The position numbers and the translations under genes were made by a program. This document shows, in pieces, positions 14,523-24,661 of a stretch of DNA of 64,000 nucleotides (position 1 is its first letter; the number at the start of each line of letters is the position of its first letter). Source of the stretch: Nelumbo lutea (taxonomy: Eukaryota; Streptophyta; Magnoliopsida; Proteales; Nelumbonaceae); the NCBI GenBank assembly GCA_022828595.1, contig JAKGHH010000006.1:12458499-12522498 (forward strand). The letters are read 5' to 3'. The notes under the pieces were generated by a model, which was not told the origin of the DNA, did not search any database, and was given only the letters and a program-made list of their open reading frames with translations.

Positions 14523-14528
14523 AGTTTT

Positions 14529-14545
14529 TGGCGCCGTTGCCGGGG
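14529..14545 (+). other. Primer binding site, tRNA-Asp type
   Basis: TGGCGCCGTTGCCGGGG is complementary to the 3' end (including CCA) of plant tRNA-Asp(GUC), from knowledge of that tRNA. It lies 6 nt downstream of the LTR end. Minus-strand cDNA synthesis would start here. Athila-lineage Ty3/gypsy elements use this primer. Confidence 0.9.
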
Positions 14546-17304
14546 ATTTAGAGAAGCAATATTAGGAAACATTGAGCATTCTTAATCTGATCTCATTCAG
14601 CATTGCATTCATAGTTGGGTTAATTTGCTAACTTTTTCATTTCAGCTTGGACTGCAACTGCTGTACTACTGTAGTTATGTTTCTTCTTTCTTAAGTAGAT
14701 TACTTTCTTTTTTTTGGTTTCAGTTTCATTTTAATAAAGGCATATTTGATTTCTATTCAATCTTGATGTTGTTCCCTTCAAAAAGAAAAAAAAAAAAACA
14801 AAAAAATTTTACATAAACATGAGTGTTGCAGATCTGAGTTGCATTCGGCACTCAGATCAGCAGATTTCAGATCTGCAGCACTCAACCGAAAAGAGTTGCT
14901 TGTGTTTCAGATTTTATTATTCTTTTCTTTCATTACAAAAAGAAAAAAAAAAACAAATAAAAAAAAAAGGGGGAGATATTTTGAACAACCAGAGGAGCAA
15001 TTGAGAATTCGGATCAGAACTCAGATCTGAGTTCAGATCTGAATTCTGCTATTGCAGATCTGCAACAGTTCAGATCTGAGTTCCTCTGAACTCAGACCTG
15101 AACTGATGAAATTTTGAGGGGAATTGGGTGTCATCACCACCCCAATTCACCCTAGGGCACTTCTGCTATTCCCCAAAAACAATTTGGTAGCAATAACTGA
15201 AGGTAAGGCAATTGAGAATTCAGATCCAAACTCAGACTTGAGTTCAGATCTGAATTCTGCTGTTACAGATCTGCTCAGTTCAGATCTGAATTCCTCTGAA
15301 CTCAGATCTGAACCGATGCAAGTTTGAGGTGAATTGGGTGCCATCACTACCCCAATCCACCCTATGATACATCCAACCTGCCTCAAGGGTGAATGGATAG
15401 CAAAGAATGAGAGAAATTCAAATCTGAAATGCAGTTGATATGATGTGAGGACTGAACTGATACAGAGCATTCTATGAATTCTGGGTGGACTGAATTCTTG
15501 GCTTTACCCACTTGTACCCAATCTAAATTTGGTGAGGATGTGTGTTTGGATTGAATAATTGTGATGCCTCACATATTCAATAAAAGCAGCAGTGCATTCC
15601 ACTAGCATTCAGAGCTGTAGCAGGGCTGCTACAGTACAGCAATTAGCATGAAACTCCACTGCTGATCTAGTTAGCTCTCTTTCCCATTGATGATCTACTT
15701 CATATTTGATTGCTGATTTAGTGTAGCTGGTAGATGTAGTTCTTCAGATGTAGTTCTTCAGCATTGCATTCATAGTTGGTTTAATTTGCTTAATTTTTCA
15801 TTTTCGCTTTGAATGCAACTACTGTATTGCTGTAGTTATGCTTCTTTTCTCTTTAGTAGATTACTTTATTTTCCTTGTTTCAGTTTAATTTTAATAAAAG
15901 GAGACCTGTTTTGCTTTCTATCTTGAAGTTATTACCCTCTAAAAGAAAAAAAATCACAAAATCATGAGTGTTGCAGATCTGAGTTGCATTCGGCACTCAG
16001 ATCTACTATAGCAGAACTGCAGCACTCAACCGAAAAAAAAAAAAATTTAAAATGAGTTCAGATCTGAATTGCATTCATCAATCAGACCTGCACTCATCCA
16101 AAAAGATTTTGGTTGCATTGCTGTATTTTGTTTTAGATTTATAAAAAAAAAAAGAAAAAAAAAATAGATAAAGAAAATAAAAAGAAAACAATGAAAAAAT
16201 AGCATGTGAGTTTTCAAATCTGAAACTCAGATTTGAAGTTCAGATCTGAGTTCAGCCAGTTGCAGGACTGCATTCTGCTAGGTTCAGATTTGAGTTCATC
16301 TGAACTCAGACCTGAACCCACTTTATTTTGATGTGAATTCGGGTAGTGACAGCACCCAATTCACAATTTGATGCATCAGACTTGCCTCATTGATGAAAAT
16401 TTAAGCCATGAATGGTAAAATCAGTTCTGAAGTGCATGAGAATCAGAGGCAGTATGAGTACATGATCTGAAATTTCTTTGAACTTGATGTTTTGTTATCT
16501 TTTAAATCACTTGCACCCAATCTGAATTGGTTGTATTGGATTAGGACTAATGTTTGTGAGGTCCAAAAAGAGCTTCATATTTTTGATGTAATGGTATTCA
16601 GATCTGAATCAAGGCTGCTTTCATTATAAAATTGCAGATCTGATTTCAGGTCTGAGGCATACAAGACATTTAAGTTGGGACTTGAAAGAGAAGTCTTAAG
16701 CTCTTGGGATCAAACTTATTTCAGACCTAACTGCAACAGATTTTAGACCTACTTATTGATATTAGGTTTGGAGTTTTTGTAAGTGACTGTTCTCAAAAGT
16801 CAAGTTCTAACCAAAAAAAAAAAAAAAAATCAAATAACTTTGGTAGTGTGCTGATTTCAAGAACTCTTAGACTTCTAGGCTAGTTTCAATCTTGTAAATC
16901 ACTTGTTTATCACTTGCATATCAGATTCCAAGAGATATTTATATTGGCTTTTGATCTTGTTTTTTTAAATTTATTTTATTTTTTTTGTTAGATAGAATTC
17001 AAACTTCTTGGCCTTGTAAGTTTCTGTTGTGTATTACAGACTGGTTAAATTATTTACATTGTTTGGAATTGTGTATAGTAGTCTTTTTATTATTTGGTTT
17101 AAATTATTTTTAGTTAGAACAAAGCTCTTGATCTCTCTTGCAAGTAAATTCTAGCAGAAGAGGCTCCCACCAAAAGAACTCTTGCATATCTGGAAATTAA
17201 TCTTCAGGAAGTCCTCTATACACCTTTCTCTTTACTTGGTATTTCTCTTGTTGTTTTTTTTTTGTGATCCCCTAACAATACGAACATTGAGGACAATGTT
17301 CATC

Positions 17305-17317
17305 TTAAGTGTGGGGG
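17305..17317 (+). other. Internal second polypurine-tract-like motif
   Basis: TTAAGTGTGGGGG occurs here and again at the true 3' polypurine tract (18326-18338). Both are preceded by a similar context containing GAGGACAA. The second LARD has the same pair (42805-42817 and 43811-43823). It may be a remnant of a duplicated 3' region or an additional plus-strand primer site. Confidence 0.6.
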
Positions 17318-17786
17318 AGTGAGCCCGAGGCTAGGGTATGGGGGCTGAAACCATGCACCCCAACACACATATGCAGGCAATGACATAACCAAAAAAAAAA
17401 AAAAAAAAAAAAAAGACTGGAACCCCTCAAGTTCATTACTATTTATTTGATGATTTTTTAAGAAGGAATTCAATGAGTTGAGGGAGACTGATGTACTTGT
17501 TAAGTTTTTATTCTTGTGAATGACCCAATTTGATTTATGCAGGAGAAAAGGGGAGCTGAATATGCCTTTCAGCATGACTAGCCCTAACTTCCTTCATGTG
17601 TATGGAAGCCCTTGATTTCATTGTTAATGGTCAAGAGAGCTAGTGCACATCTGAAGTGCTAATTCTTGAGGTTCAATAATTGCAAAGAAGGACAAAAGCC
17701 CAAATTGACTCCGCTATTCTGAGCTGAATAGTAAAACTAGCAGCTTAGAACATGAGTCCTATTTACCTACCTCAAACAAGTGACCA

Positions 17787-17956
17787 GTGTGAGATGGAGC
17801 ATAAGATGCACTCACACCAAAAAAAAAAAAAAGAAAAAAAAAAAAAAAAAAAAAAAAAAGAGAGAGAAAAGTGTGAGATGGAGCATAAAATGCACTCACA
17901 CCGAAAAGAAAAAAAAAAAAAAAAAAAGGTGAGATGGAGCATAAAATGCACTCACC
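17787..17956 (+). repeat. Three hairpin units separated by A-tracts
   Basis: Three copies of a ~30-nt unit lie at 17787-17817, 17871-17901 and 17928-17956. Each can fold: the first two have an outer stem GTGTGAG/CTCACAC and the third GGTGAG/CTCACC. All share an inner stem GCAT/ATGC with a 3-nt loop. A-rich tracts separate them. The second LARD keeps the same trio with different A-tract lengths. Function unknown. Confidence 0.7.
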
Positions 17957-18325
17957 CTTAGAAATAAGTAATTGTGGTGACAACCGAGGTTCAAAGGGGC
18001 ACTCTAAAGTTGAACTCTCATTGAGATTTAGTTACAGATGTGAAATTTAGTGAAATTTGATTATTAACCTTGACAATTAAGGAGCTGATTTATATATGAA
18101 TTAGGAGTGAAGGCTAGACTATGATGAAATTCATATTCTCCTTTCCTCGGATCTGATACATATCTTAAATGGTAATTTACAAGAATAAGAGTTGAGCACT
18201 TACAAAAGTTCCCCGACTACTCAATGCATTTCTATCTAAAAAAGTTCACCAGGTAAATGGTGAGAACAGAAGGGGGGAATGTTAAGTTTATGGCTGATGT
18301 CTTTGCTTTGAGGACAAGCAAAGGC

Positions 18326-18342
18326 TTAAGTGTGGGGGTATT
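18326..18342 (+). other. 3' polypurine tract of LARD1
   Basis: TTAAGTGTGGGGG at 18326-18338 is followed by TATT and then the LTR start TGATGAAC at 18343. Plus-strand cDNA synthesis is expected to prime here. The sequence resembles the Athila-type purine tract. Confidence 0.8.
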
Positions 18343-19736
18343 TGATGAACTTACAATTTATCTATAATTTATTGAGGACTTTAGCATGGATTTTTATGCC
18401 GGTTTTATTAATTTTTGCCTTAATTTAGCTTAATGCTAAGAATAGGTTCAGGGATAATCAATCCAAGAGAAGGAGGAAAAAGGCAAGAAAAGAAGGTTCA
18501 AAAAGACCAATTTCAGTCCAGCCCGGTCGTGGAAGCAAGAGAGAGCACTTCGGCCCAAAAAGAGCAAGTGAATTCCTTGAGAAAACCCCAGAAAATAAAG
18601 CCTAGCTATGAGGAGAATTCGGCCCAGCAAGGAAGGCCCATTTTTAGCCCAAATAACAGCCTAGAGTGTAGCCCACATGAGCTCAAAAGCAAGCTAAGTT
18701 GTAGCCCAAATAGCAGCCCAAAGGGAGCTAGGGGCGGCAACTTCTAGGAGTTTCTTGAAGAGAAGGAGGGAGCACTCTAGAAGGTTCATGAGGGTGTAAT
18801 ACACCCCATTCTAGAGGCTTCAAGAAGGGGCAAGAGCCCCTTGAAAAACTATATAAGGAGGCCTCTAGGAGGGGAGAAAGTGGTTCAATTGCTTGAGAGA
18901 AAGGCTCTCCCACTCTTAGAGGTTCAGCCACCTTGAGAGAAGAGAAGAGAAGAAGGCTAGGCGCAAGGAAGAAGAAGAAGAAGGGCTGAAGGAAGTTCAA
19001 GACAAGCAAGCTAGAAGAAGAAGGTGAGTTCGAATTGAGGGATTGTGATTCAAAGATTTTTTGTAATAAATCATTTGTAGTTTCATTCTCTTTTGATTTG
19101 AATTCAGTTTCTTAGTTATATGTTCTTTCTTCTTTCTCCTTGTTTCCATTCTTCCTTGATGTATTTCAGCTTGTAAAATTTCAGTTCAGCAATCTAATTC
19201 TTTTTGATTCATTCAAATGATCATGCATTGTACTTGAAGTTTCTTGAATAAGGGTGTGATTGCAGATCAATTCGGCCAACTAACCTTCAAAACTCAGATC
19301 TGAATTGCTTGAAAGAGAATTCAGATCTGCAAATTTCAGATTGGGCGAATTAATCTACAGCTTGGAATTCCTAGAGTGCTTGAGAGAGACTCTAGGAATT
19401 CAGATCTACTATTCAAGAACTGAATTGAGTGCAAGGTTAGAGATAACTTGCACAATTCAGTTGGTGATCAATTCAGATTTGAATTGATGCCTTAGAAGTG
19501 TTTGAAGAAATGCATGCATGGGGATTAGATTCTTGCTAGAGATAGAAGAACCGTCACTCATGCATAGGATGAACATGCGCTTGAGAGAGGCTGTTCATGA
19601 CCTTGGGGTTTCACCAAACCAAGGCTCAATCATGATTCATTCGAATGATCCAAATTGATAGATTGCTGAATTCTGAGATTGACATTTACTGCTTACTCTT
19701 CTAACCTGAATTGAAGGCAATTGGACCAATGATTTA
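18343..19736 (+). repeat. LARD1 second LTR, 3'-truncated
   Basis: It matches the 5' LTR from TGATGAAC through ACCAATGATTTA and then stops about 210 bp short of the expected end. It has private changes: a roughly 29-bp deletion near 19300 that removes one TCAGATCTGA-containing repeat, and one G lost from the upstream palindrome (18790s). It is followed by filler and by inverted internal sequence. Confidence 0.9.
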
Positions 19737-19740
19737 CTGC
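19737..19740. other. Junction filler between direct and inverted parts
   Basis: Around the fusion, ATTTACTGCTTAC (19732-19744) is identical to 13 bases 48 bp upstream in the same LTR (19684-19696). It shares 5 bp with the LTR at its left edge and 4 bp (TTAC) with the inverted segment at its right edge. This looks like a short templated insertion produced by two template switches. Confidence 0.65.
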
Positions 19741-20425
19741 TTACCTTCAGTTATTGCTACCAAATTGTTTTTGGGGAATAGCAGAAGTGCCCTAGGGTGA
19801 ATTGGGGTGGTGATGACACCCAATTCCCCTCAAAATTTCATCAGTTCAGGTCTGAGTTCAGAGGAACTCAGATCTGAACTGTTGCAGATCTGCAATAGCA
19901 GAATTCAGATCTGAACTCAGATCTGAGTTCTGATCCGAATTCTCAATTGCTCCTCTGGTTGTTCAAAATATCTCCCCTTTTTTTTTTTCATTTGTTTTTT
20001 TTTTCTTTTTGTAATGAAAGAAAAGAATAATAAAATCTGAAACACAAGCAACTCTTTTCGGTTGAGTGTTGCAGATCTGAAATCTGCTGATCTGAGTGCC
20101 GAATGCAACTCAGATCTGCAACACTCATGTTTATGTAAAATTTTTTTGTTTTTTTTTTTTTTCTTTTTGAAGGGAACAACATCAAGATTGAATAGAAATC
20201 AAATATGCCTTTATTAAAATGAAACTGAAACCAAAAAAAAGAAAGTAATCTACTTAAGAAAGAAGAAACATAACTACAGTAGTACAGCAGTTGCAGTCCA
20301 AGCTGAAATGAAAAAGTTAGCAAATTAACCCAACTATGAATGCAATGCTGAATGAGATCAGATTAAGAATGCTCAATGTTTCCTAATATTGCTTCTCTAA
20401 ATCCCCGGCAACGGCGCCAAAAACT
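19741..20425 (-). mobile_element. Inverted partial internal region of LARD1
   Basis: Reverse complement of 14523-15206, nearly unchanged, including the inverted primer site at 20403-20419. There is no coding sequence; the reverse-strand frame at 19988-20323 is the non-coding internal region read in its own direction. Confidence 0.93.
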
Positions 20426-22035
20426 TGATGTGTGGCTCATTGTGACACTAGCAAGTGCACTAGCCGTTCAAGTAATAAAGTAGTGAGTGAAGTATCGTTC
20501 CCACGAGGATTTAGGAAACAATTACCAATACTAAATTGAACATTTCTTAGCTGATCAACAAATAAATCAAAACTCTAATGAAAGCTAAGAAATCCTAAAT
20601 TAAAATCTATCTAAATCATTGGTCCAATTGCCTTCAATTCAGGTTAGAAGAGTAAGCAGTAAATGTCAATCTCAGAATTCAGCAATCTATCAATTTGGAT
20701 CATTCGAATGAATCATGATTGAGCCTTGGTTTGGTGAAACCCCAAGGTCATGAACAGCCTCTCTCAAGCGCATGTTCATCCTATGCATGAGTGACGGTTC
20801 TTCTATCTCTAGCAAGAATCTAATCCCCATGCATGCATTTCTTCAAACACTTCTAAGGCATCAATTCAAATCTGAATTGATCACCAACTGAATTGTGCAA
20901 GTTATCTCTAACCTTGCACTCAATTCAGTTCTTGAATAGTAGATCTGAATTCCTAGAGTCTCTCTCAAGCACTCTAGGAATTCCAAGCTGTAGATTAATT
21001 CGCCCAATCTGAAATTTGCAGATCTGAATTCTCTTTCAAGCAATTCAGATCTTGCAATCTCAGATCTGAGAATTCAGATCTGAGTTTTGAAGGTTAGTTG
21101 GCCGAATTGATCTGCAATCACACCCTTATTCAAGAAACTTCAAGTACAATGCATGATCATTTGAATGAATCAAAAAGAATTAGATTGCTGAACTGAAATT
21201 TTACAAGCTGAAATACATCAAGGAAGAATGGAAACAAGGAGAAAGAAGAAAGAACATATAACTAAGAAACTGAATTCAAATCAAAAGAGAATGAAACTAC
21301 AAATGATTTATTACAAAAAATCTTTGAATCACAATCCCTCAATTCGAACTCACCTTCTTCTTCTAGCTTGCTTGTCTTGAACTTCCTTCAGCCCTTCTTC
21401 TTCTTCTTCCTTGCGCCTAGCCTTCTTCTCTTCTCTTCTCTCAAGGTGGCTGAACCTCTAAGAGTGGGAGAGCCTTTCTCTCAAGCAATTGAACCACTTT
21501 CTCCCCTCCTAGAGGCCTCCTTATATAGTTTTTCAAGGGGCTCTTGCCCCTTCTTGAAGCCTCTAGAATGGGGTGTATTACACCCCTCATGAACCTTCTA
21601 GAGTGCTCCCTCCTTCTCTTCAAGAAACTCCTAGAAGTTGCCGCCCCTAGCTCCCTTTGGGCTGCTATTTGGGCTACAACTTAGCTTGCTTTTGAGCTCA
21701 TGTGGGCTACACTCTAGGCTGTTATTTGGGCTAAAAATGGGCCTTCCTTGCTGGGCCGAATTCTCCTCATAGCTAGGCTTTATTTTCTGGGGTTTTCTCA
21801 AGGAATTCACTTGCTCTTTTTGGGCCGAAGTGCTCTCTCTTGCTTCCACGACCGGGCTGGACTGAAATTGGTCTTTTTGAACCTTCTTTTCTTGCCTTTT
21901 TCCTTCCTTCTCTTGGATTGATTATCCCTGAACCTATTCTTAGCATTAAGCTAAATTAAGGCAAAAATTAATAAAACCGGCATAAAAATCCATGCTAAAG
22001 TCTACAAAAATTATAGATAAATTGTAAGTTCATCA
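20426..22035 (-). repeat. Inverted full LTR of LARD1 (1610 bp)
   Basis: Reverse complement of the LTR, from TGATGTGTGG (the U5 end) to GTTCATCA (the U3 end). Its length equals that of the 5' LTR. It shares GAGAAGGAAGG with the 5' LTR, where the LTRs of the second LARD read GAGAATGAAGG, so it belongs with LARD1. Satellite begins at the next base in reversed orientation. Confidence 0.95.
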
Positions 22036-22251
22036 GATTTGTGCAGGTGTTATGGTTTGCCCGAGTAACTATGAAGCGTGCAATGTGGTAGGCCAGTCTA
22101 ACGGTCGAGGTATTAACGTTCCGGAGATTTCGGGCTGGTAACATATTATCAGTCCAAGTCAACGGGTTCTCCTCGCAAATCGTTGTGGGTCCCTATAGCT
22201 CGACCGATTTCTAAGACTGGTTGTCGCGAGTTAGGGAACATTTCAATTCGG

Positions 22252-23334
22252 CGATTTGCAAAATTTCCCTTAGGTTACCACATGGAGCTAATAAAAAATG
22301 GAGGCAGATAAACATAAATCTGTCCTCTATTTTGGTTATTTCGGCTGCGTTTGTTTATGATGTAAACACCGATTCAATGTAAATATTTACTCTGGTCTAC
22401 TTTTCCCGCTGTTTGTTTATGGTGTAAACATGTTGCCAAAATCAATTTAAATTTGTGGGTATGTCCGAATTTCCCTCAATATAATATCGAAGTAAACTTT
22501 TACACTCCTTCTTATCAATGTAAACAAGCCTTATCGTTTGTACACTTTGAAGACCACCTTGAAGAGCTCCACCAGAAAAGCAACTACAATGGCTACTTGC
22601 TACACAGGTGGTTTCTACGTCAATTTCCTCTGATTTCCAAGATGGTAAGGGATTTCATAGTCGATTCCTCTGATTTTTTTGGAAGAAATCAAGATCATAA
22701 GTATTAGAATCTCCAACAAGTGGACGATTGAACTCTCTTCTTCAACAACTGAACTCTGCTTTTGGAGAGAGAAATTGCAAGAGAAAGGAGAACGAAATCC
22801 AATAGCAGGACTAAGTGGGTTTCTAAGAATTTCATTTTACATTCAACACAAGTAATGATTCATTTAGATTGCAATTCGAGTCGCTGATCAATTTCAATCT
22901 ACCACAGAAGACTACTGAAACTCACGAAGGTTCTTCTTTTGTTGAAGTTGTAACTTGTGAATTGGTTAGATTTTGGTTTGGGTGTTTGTGTTGAAATCGC
23001 CAAATTTGATGAACGCTATTTACTTGTTGATGTCACTCGACCTGGTTGCTCCCTCGTGTAAGATAACTCGGATGTTGATTCAGATGATTCCTTGTCTGAG
23101 CTAAGCTGTGTTAGGCTGAGCTAGAAGTGACCGAGCTGATATTTTCTGCATAAAGGAGATTAGAGCGCCTGGATTGTCTTTATCCGGTGAGTGTAATTCG
23201 ATGCTTAAGTCAGAGAGTGTTTTTAGATTTCTGAGAGGATGAGAGAGCTTAAGAGTATATAATCAATGGTCAGAGCCTTCTTGCAATGGGTCTCACCTTC
23301 TTGTGGAGTCGTTTCCGCTTAGTTGGGCACATTA
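22252..23334 (-). repeat. Long-monomer insert 1 (about 1.08 kb)
   Basis: After CAATTCGG the standard monomer is replaced by CGATTTGCAAAATTTCCC..., and it resumes at AAATGTCGGTTATAGG. About 316 bp of standard monomer is replaced by about 1083 bp. At the left boundary GGCGATTTG also occurs elsewhere in the monomer, so the join may have used that microhomology. The insert holds a MITE-like stretch (22343-22530) and a TATA-like TATATAA (23256-23262). No convincing gene is present; the 84-residue frame at 22453-22707 is not conserved in length between the four copies. Confidence 0.9.
22343..22530. mobile_element. Possible short MITE inside long-monomer insert
   Basis: The segment starts GGCTGCGTTTGTTTATG and ends ATGTAAACAAGCC, giving imperfect inverted ends (GGCTGCGTTTGTTT versus GGCTTGTTTACATT). 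The direct word TTTGTTTATGRTGTAAAC occurs twice within it. The ends resemble hAT-type MITEs, but no clean 8-bp target duplication is visible. Present in all four long monomers. Confidence 0.35.
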
Positions 23335-24661
23335 AAATGTCGGTTATAGGATTTGTGCAGGGGTTATGGTTTGCCCGAATAACTATGAAGCGTGCAAAGT
23401 GGTAGGCCAGTCTAACGGTCGAGGTATTAACGTTCAGGAGATTTTGGGCTGGTAACATATTATCAGTCCAAGTCAACGGGTTCTCCTCGCAAATCGTTGT
23501 GGGTCCCTATAGCTCGACCGATTTCTAAGACTGGTTGTCGCGAGTTAGGGAACATGTCAATTCGGCTTGGCCGAGGTGGAGGTCGGCCTAGGTGAGGTGT
23601 TTCAGGATAACTTGCCAAGCTAGTTTGCTTATTCAATGCTGAGGTGTTACTTGATGGCCACGTGTCGTGAGGCGATTTGGAAGACAAACACTTGTGAACT
23701 CTACTTCTTGGTAAAAATCAAATATTGATCGATTTGAAAAGTAAAAGTCTCTTTTTGGATCTTTCCGATAAACCCATTTGTCTAAATCAAAACAGAGCAA
23801 AGGCACACTGACCTGAACTAAAATTGGAACTGTATATTCCCGGCAATGCAGTCAAGTTTCCAATTGTTTTCAAATGCTCACAAAATGTCGGTTATAGGAT
23901 TTGTGCAGGGGTTATGGTTTGCCCGAGTAACTATGAAGCGTGCAATGTGGTAGGCCAGTCTAACGGTCGAGGTATTAACGTTCCGGAGATTTCGGGCTGG
24001 TAACATTTTATCAGTCCAAGTCAACGGGTTCTCCTCGCAAATCGTTGTGGGTCCCTATAGCTCGACCGATTTCTAAGACTGGTTGTCGCGAGTTAGGGAA
24101 CATGTCAATTCGGCTTGGCCGAGGTGGAGGTCGGACTAGGTGAGGTGTTTCAGGATAACTTGCCAAGCTAGTTTGCTTATTCAATGCTGAGGTGTTACTT
24201 GATGGCCACGTGTCGTGAGGCGATTTGGAAGACAAACACTTGTGAACTCTACTTCTTGGTAAAAATCAAATATTGATCGATTTGAAAAGTAAAAGTCTCT
24301 TTTTGGATCTTTCCGATAAACCCATTTGTCTAAATCAAAACAGAGCCAAGGCACACTGACCTGAACTAAAATTGGAATTGTATATTCCTGGCAATGCAGT
24401 CAAGTTTCCAATTGTTTTCAAATGCTCACAAAATGTCGGTTATAGGATTTGTGCAGGGGTTATGGTTTGCCCGAATAACTATGAAGCGTGCAATGTGGTT
24501 GGCCAGTCTAACGGTCGAGGTATTAACGTTCCGGAGATTTCGGGCTGGTAACATATTATCAGTCCAAGTCAACGGGTTCTCCTCGCAAATCGTTGTGGGT
24601 CCCTATAGCTCGACCGATTTCTAAGACTGGTTGTCGCGAGTTAGGGAACATGTCAATTCGG

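Larger units (their letters stand above)
14523..18342 (+). mobile_element. LARD1 internal region, non-coding
   Basis: This 3.8-kb region lies between the LTR and the polypurine tract and has no reading frame resembling gag, protease, RT, RNase H or integrase. It is modular. A block beginning AGCATTGCATTCATAGTTGG occurs at about 14597 and again, diverged, at about 15759; each copy runs through a T-rich stretch, an A-tract and then GAGTGTTGCAGATCTGAG. Inverted-repeat units near GAATTGGGTG...CCCCAATTC occur at about 15122 and 15331, with a related one near 16337. Many A-tracts of 10-29 nt are present. The palindrome TCAGATCTGA and near-matches recur throughout the first 2.5 kb. It probably holds only cis-acting RNA signals. 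Confidence 0.85.
12913..22035 (+). mobile_element. Rearranged palindromic LARD-like LTR retrotransposon
   Basis: The composite reads, in order: full LTR forward (12913-14522), internal region forward (14523-18342), truncated LTR forward (18343-19736), a short filler, the first ~685 bp of the internal region inverted (19741-20425), and a full LTR inverted (20426-22035). Both outer ends are therefore the U3 end (TGATGAAC at the left, GTTCATCA at the right). There is no gag or pol coding sequence, so any movement must have used proteins from another element. The primer site matches plant tRNA-Asp and the purine tract TTAAGTGTGGGGG resembles that of Athila elements, which suggests an Athila-type autonomous partner. 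The element class is secure; the family label is inferred. Confidence 0.85.

Noticed and set aside
14625..15470. Short frames in the LARD internal region
   Set aside because: Low-complexity translations of T-rich, A-rich and AGATCT-rich non-coding DNA; they match no gag or pol domain.
22036..22040. GATTT as the target duplication partner of LARD1
   Set aside because: Does not match GAGAA on the left, and the satellite is in the opposite orientation and another phase.
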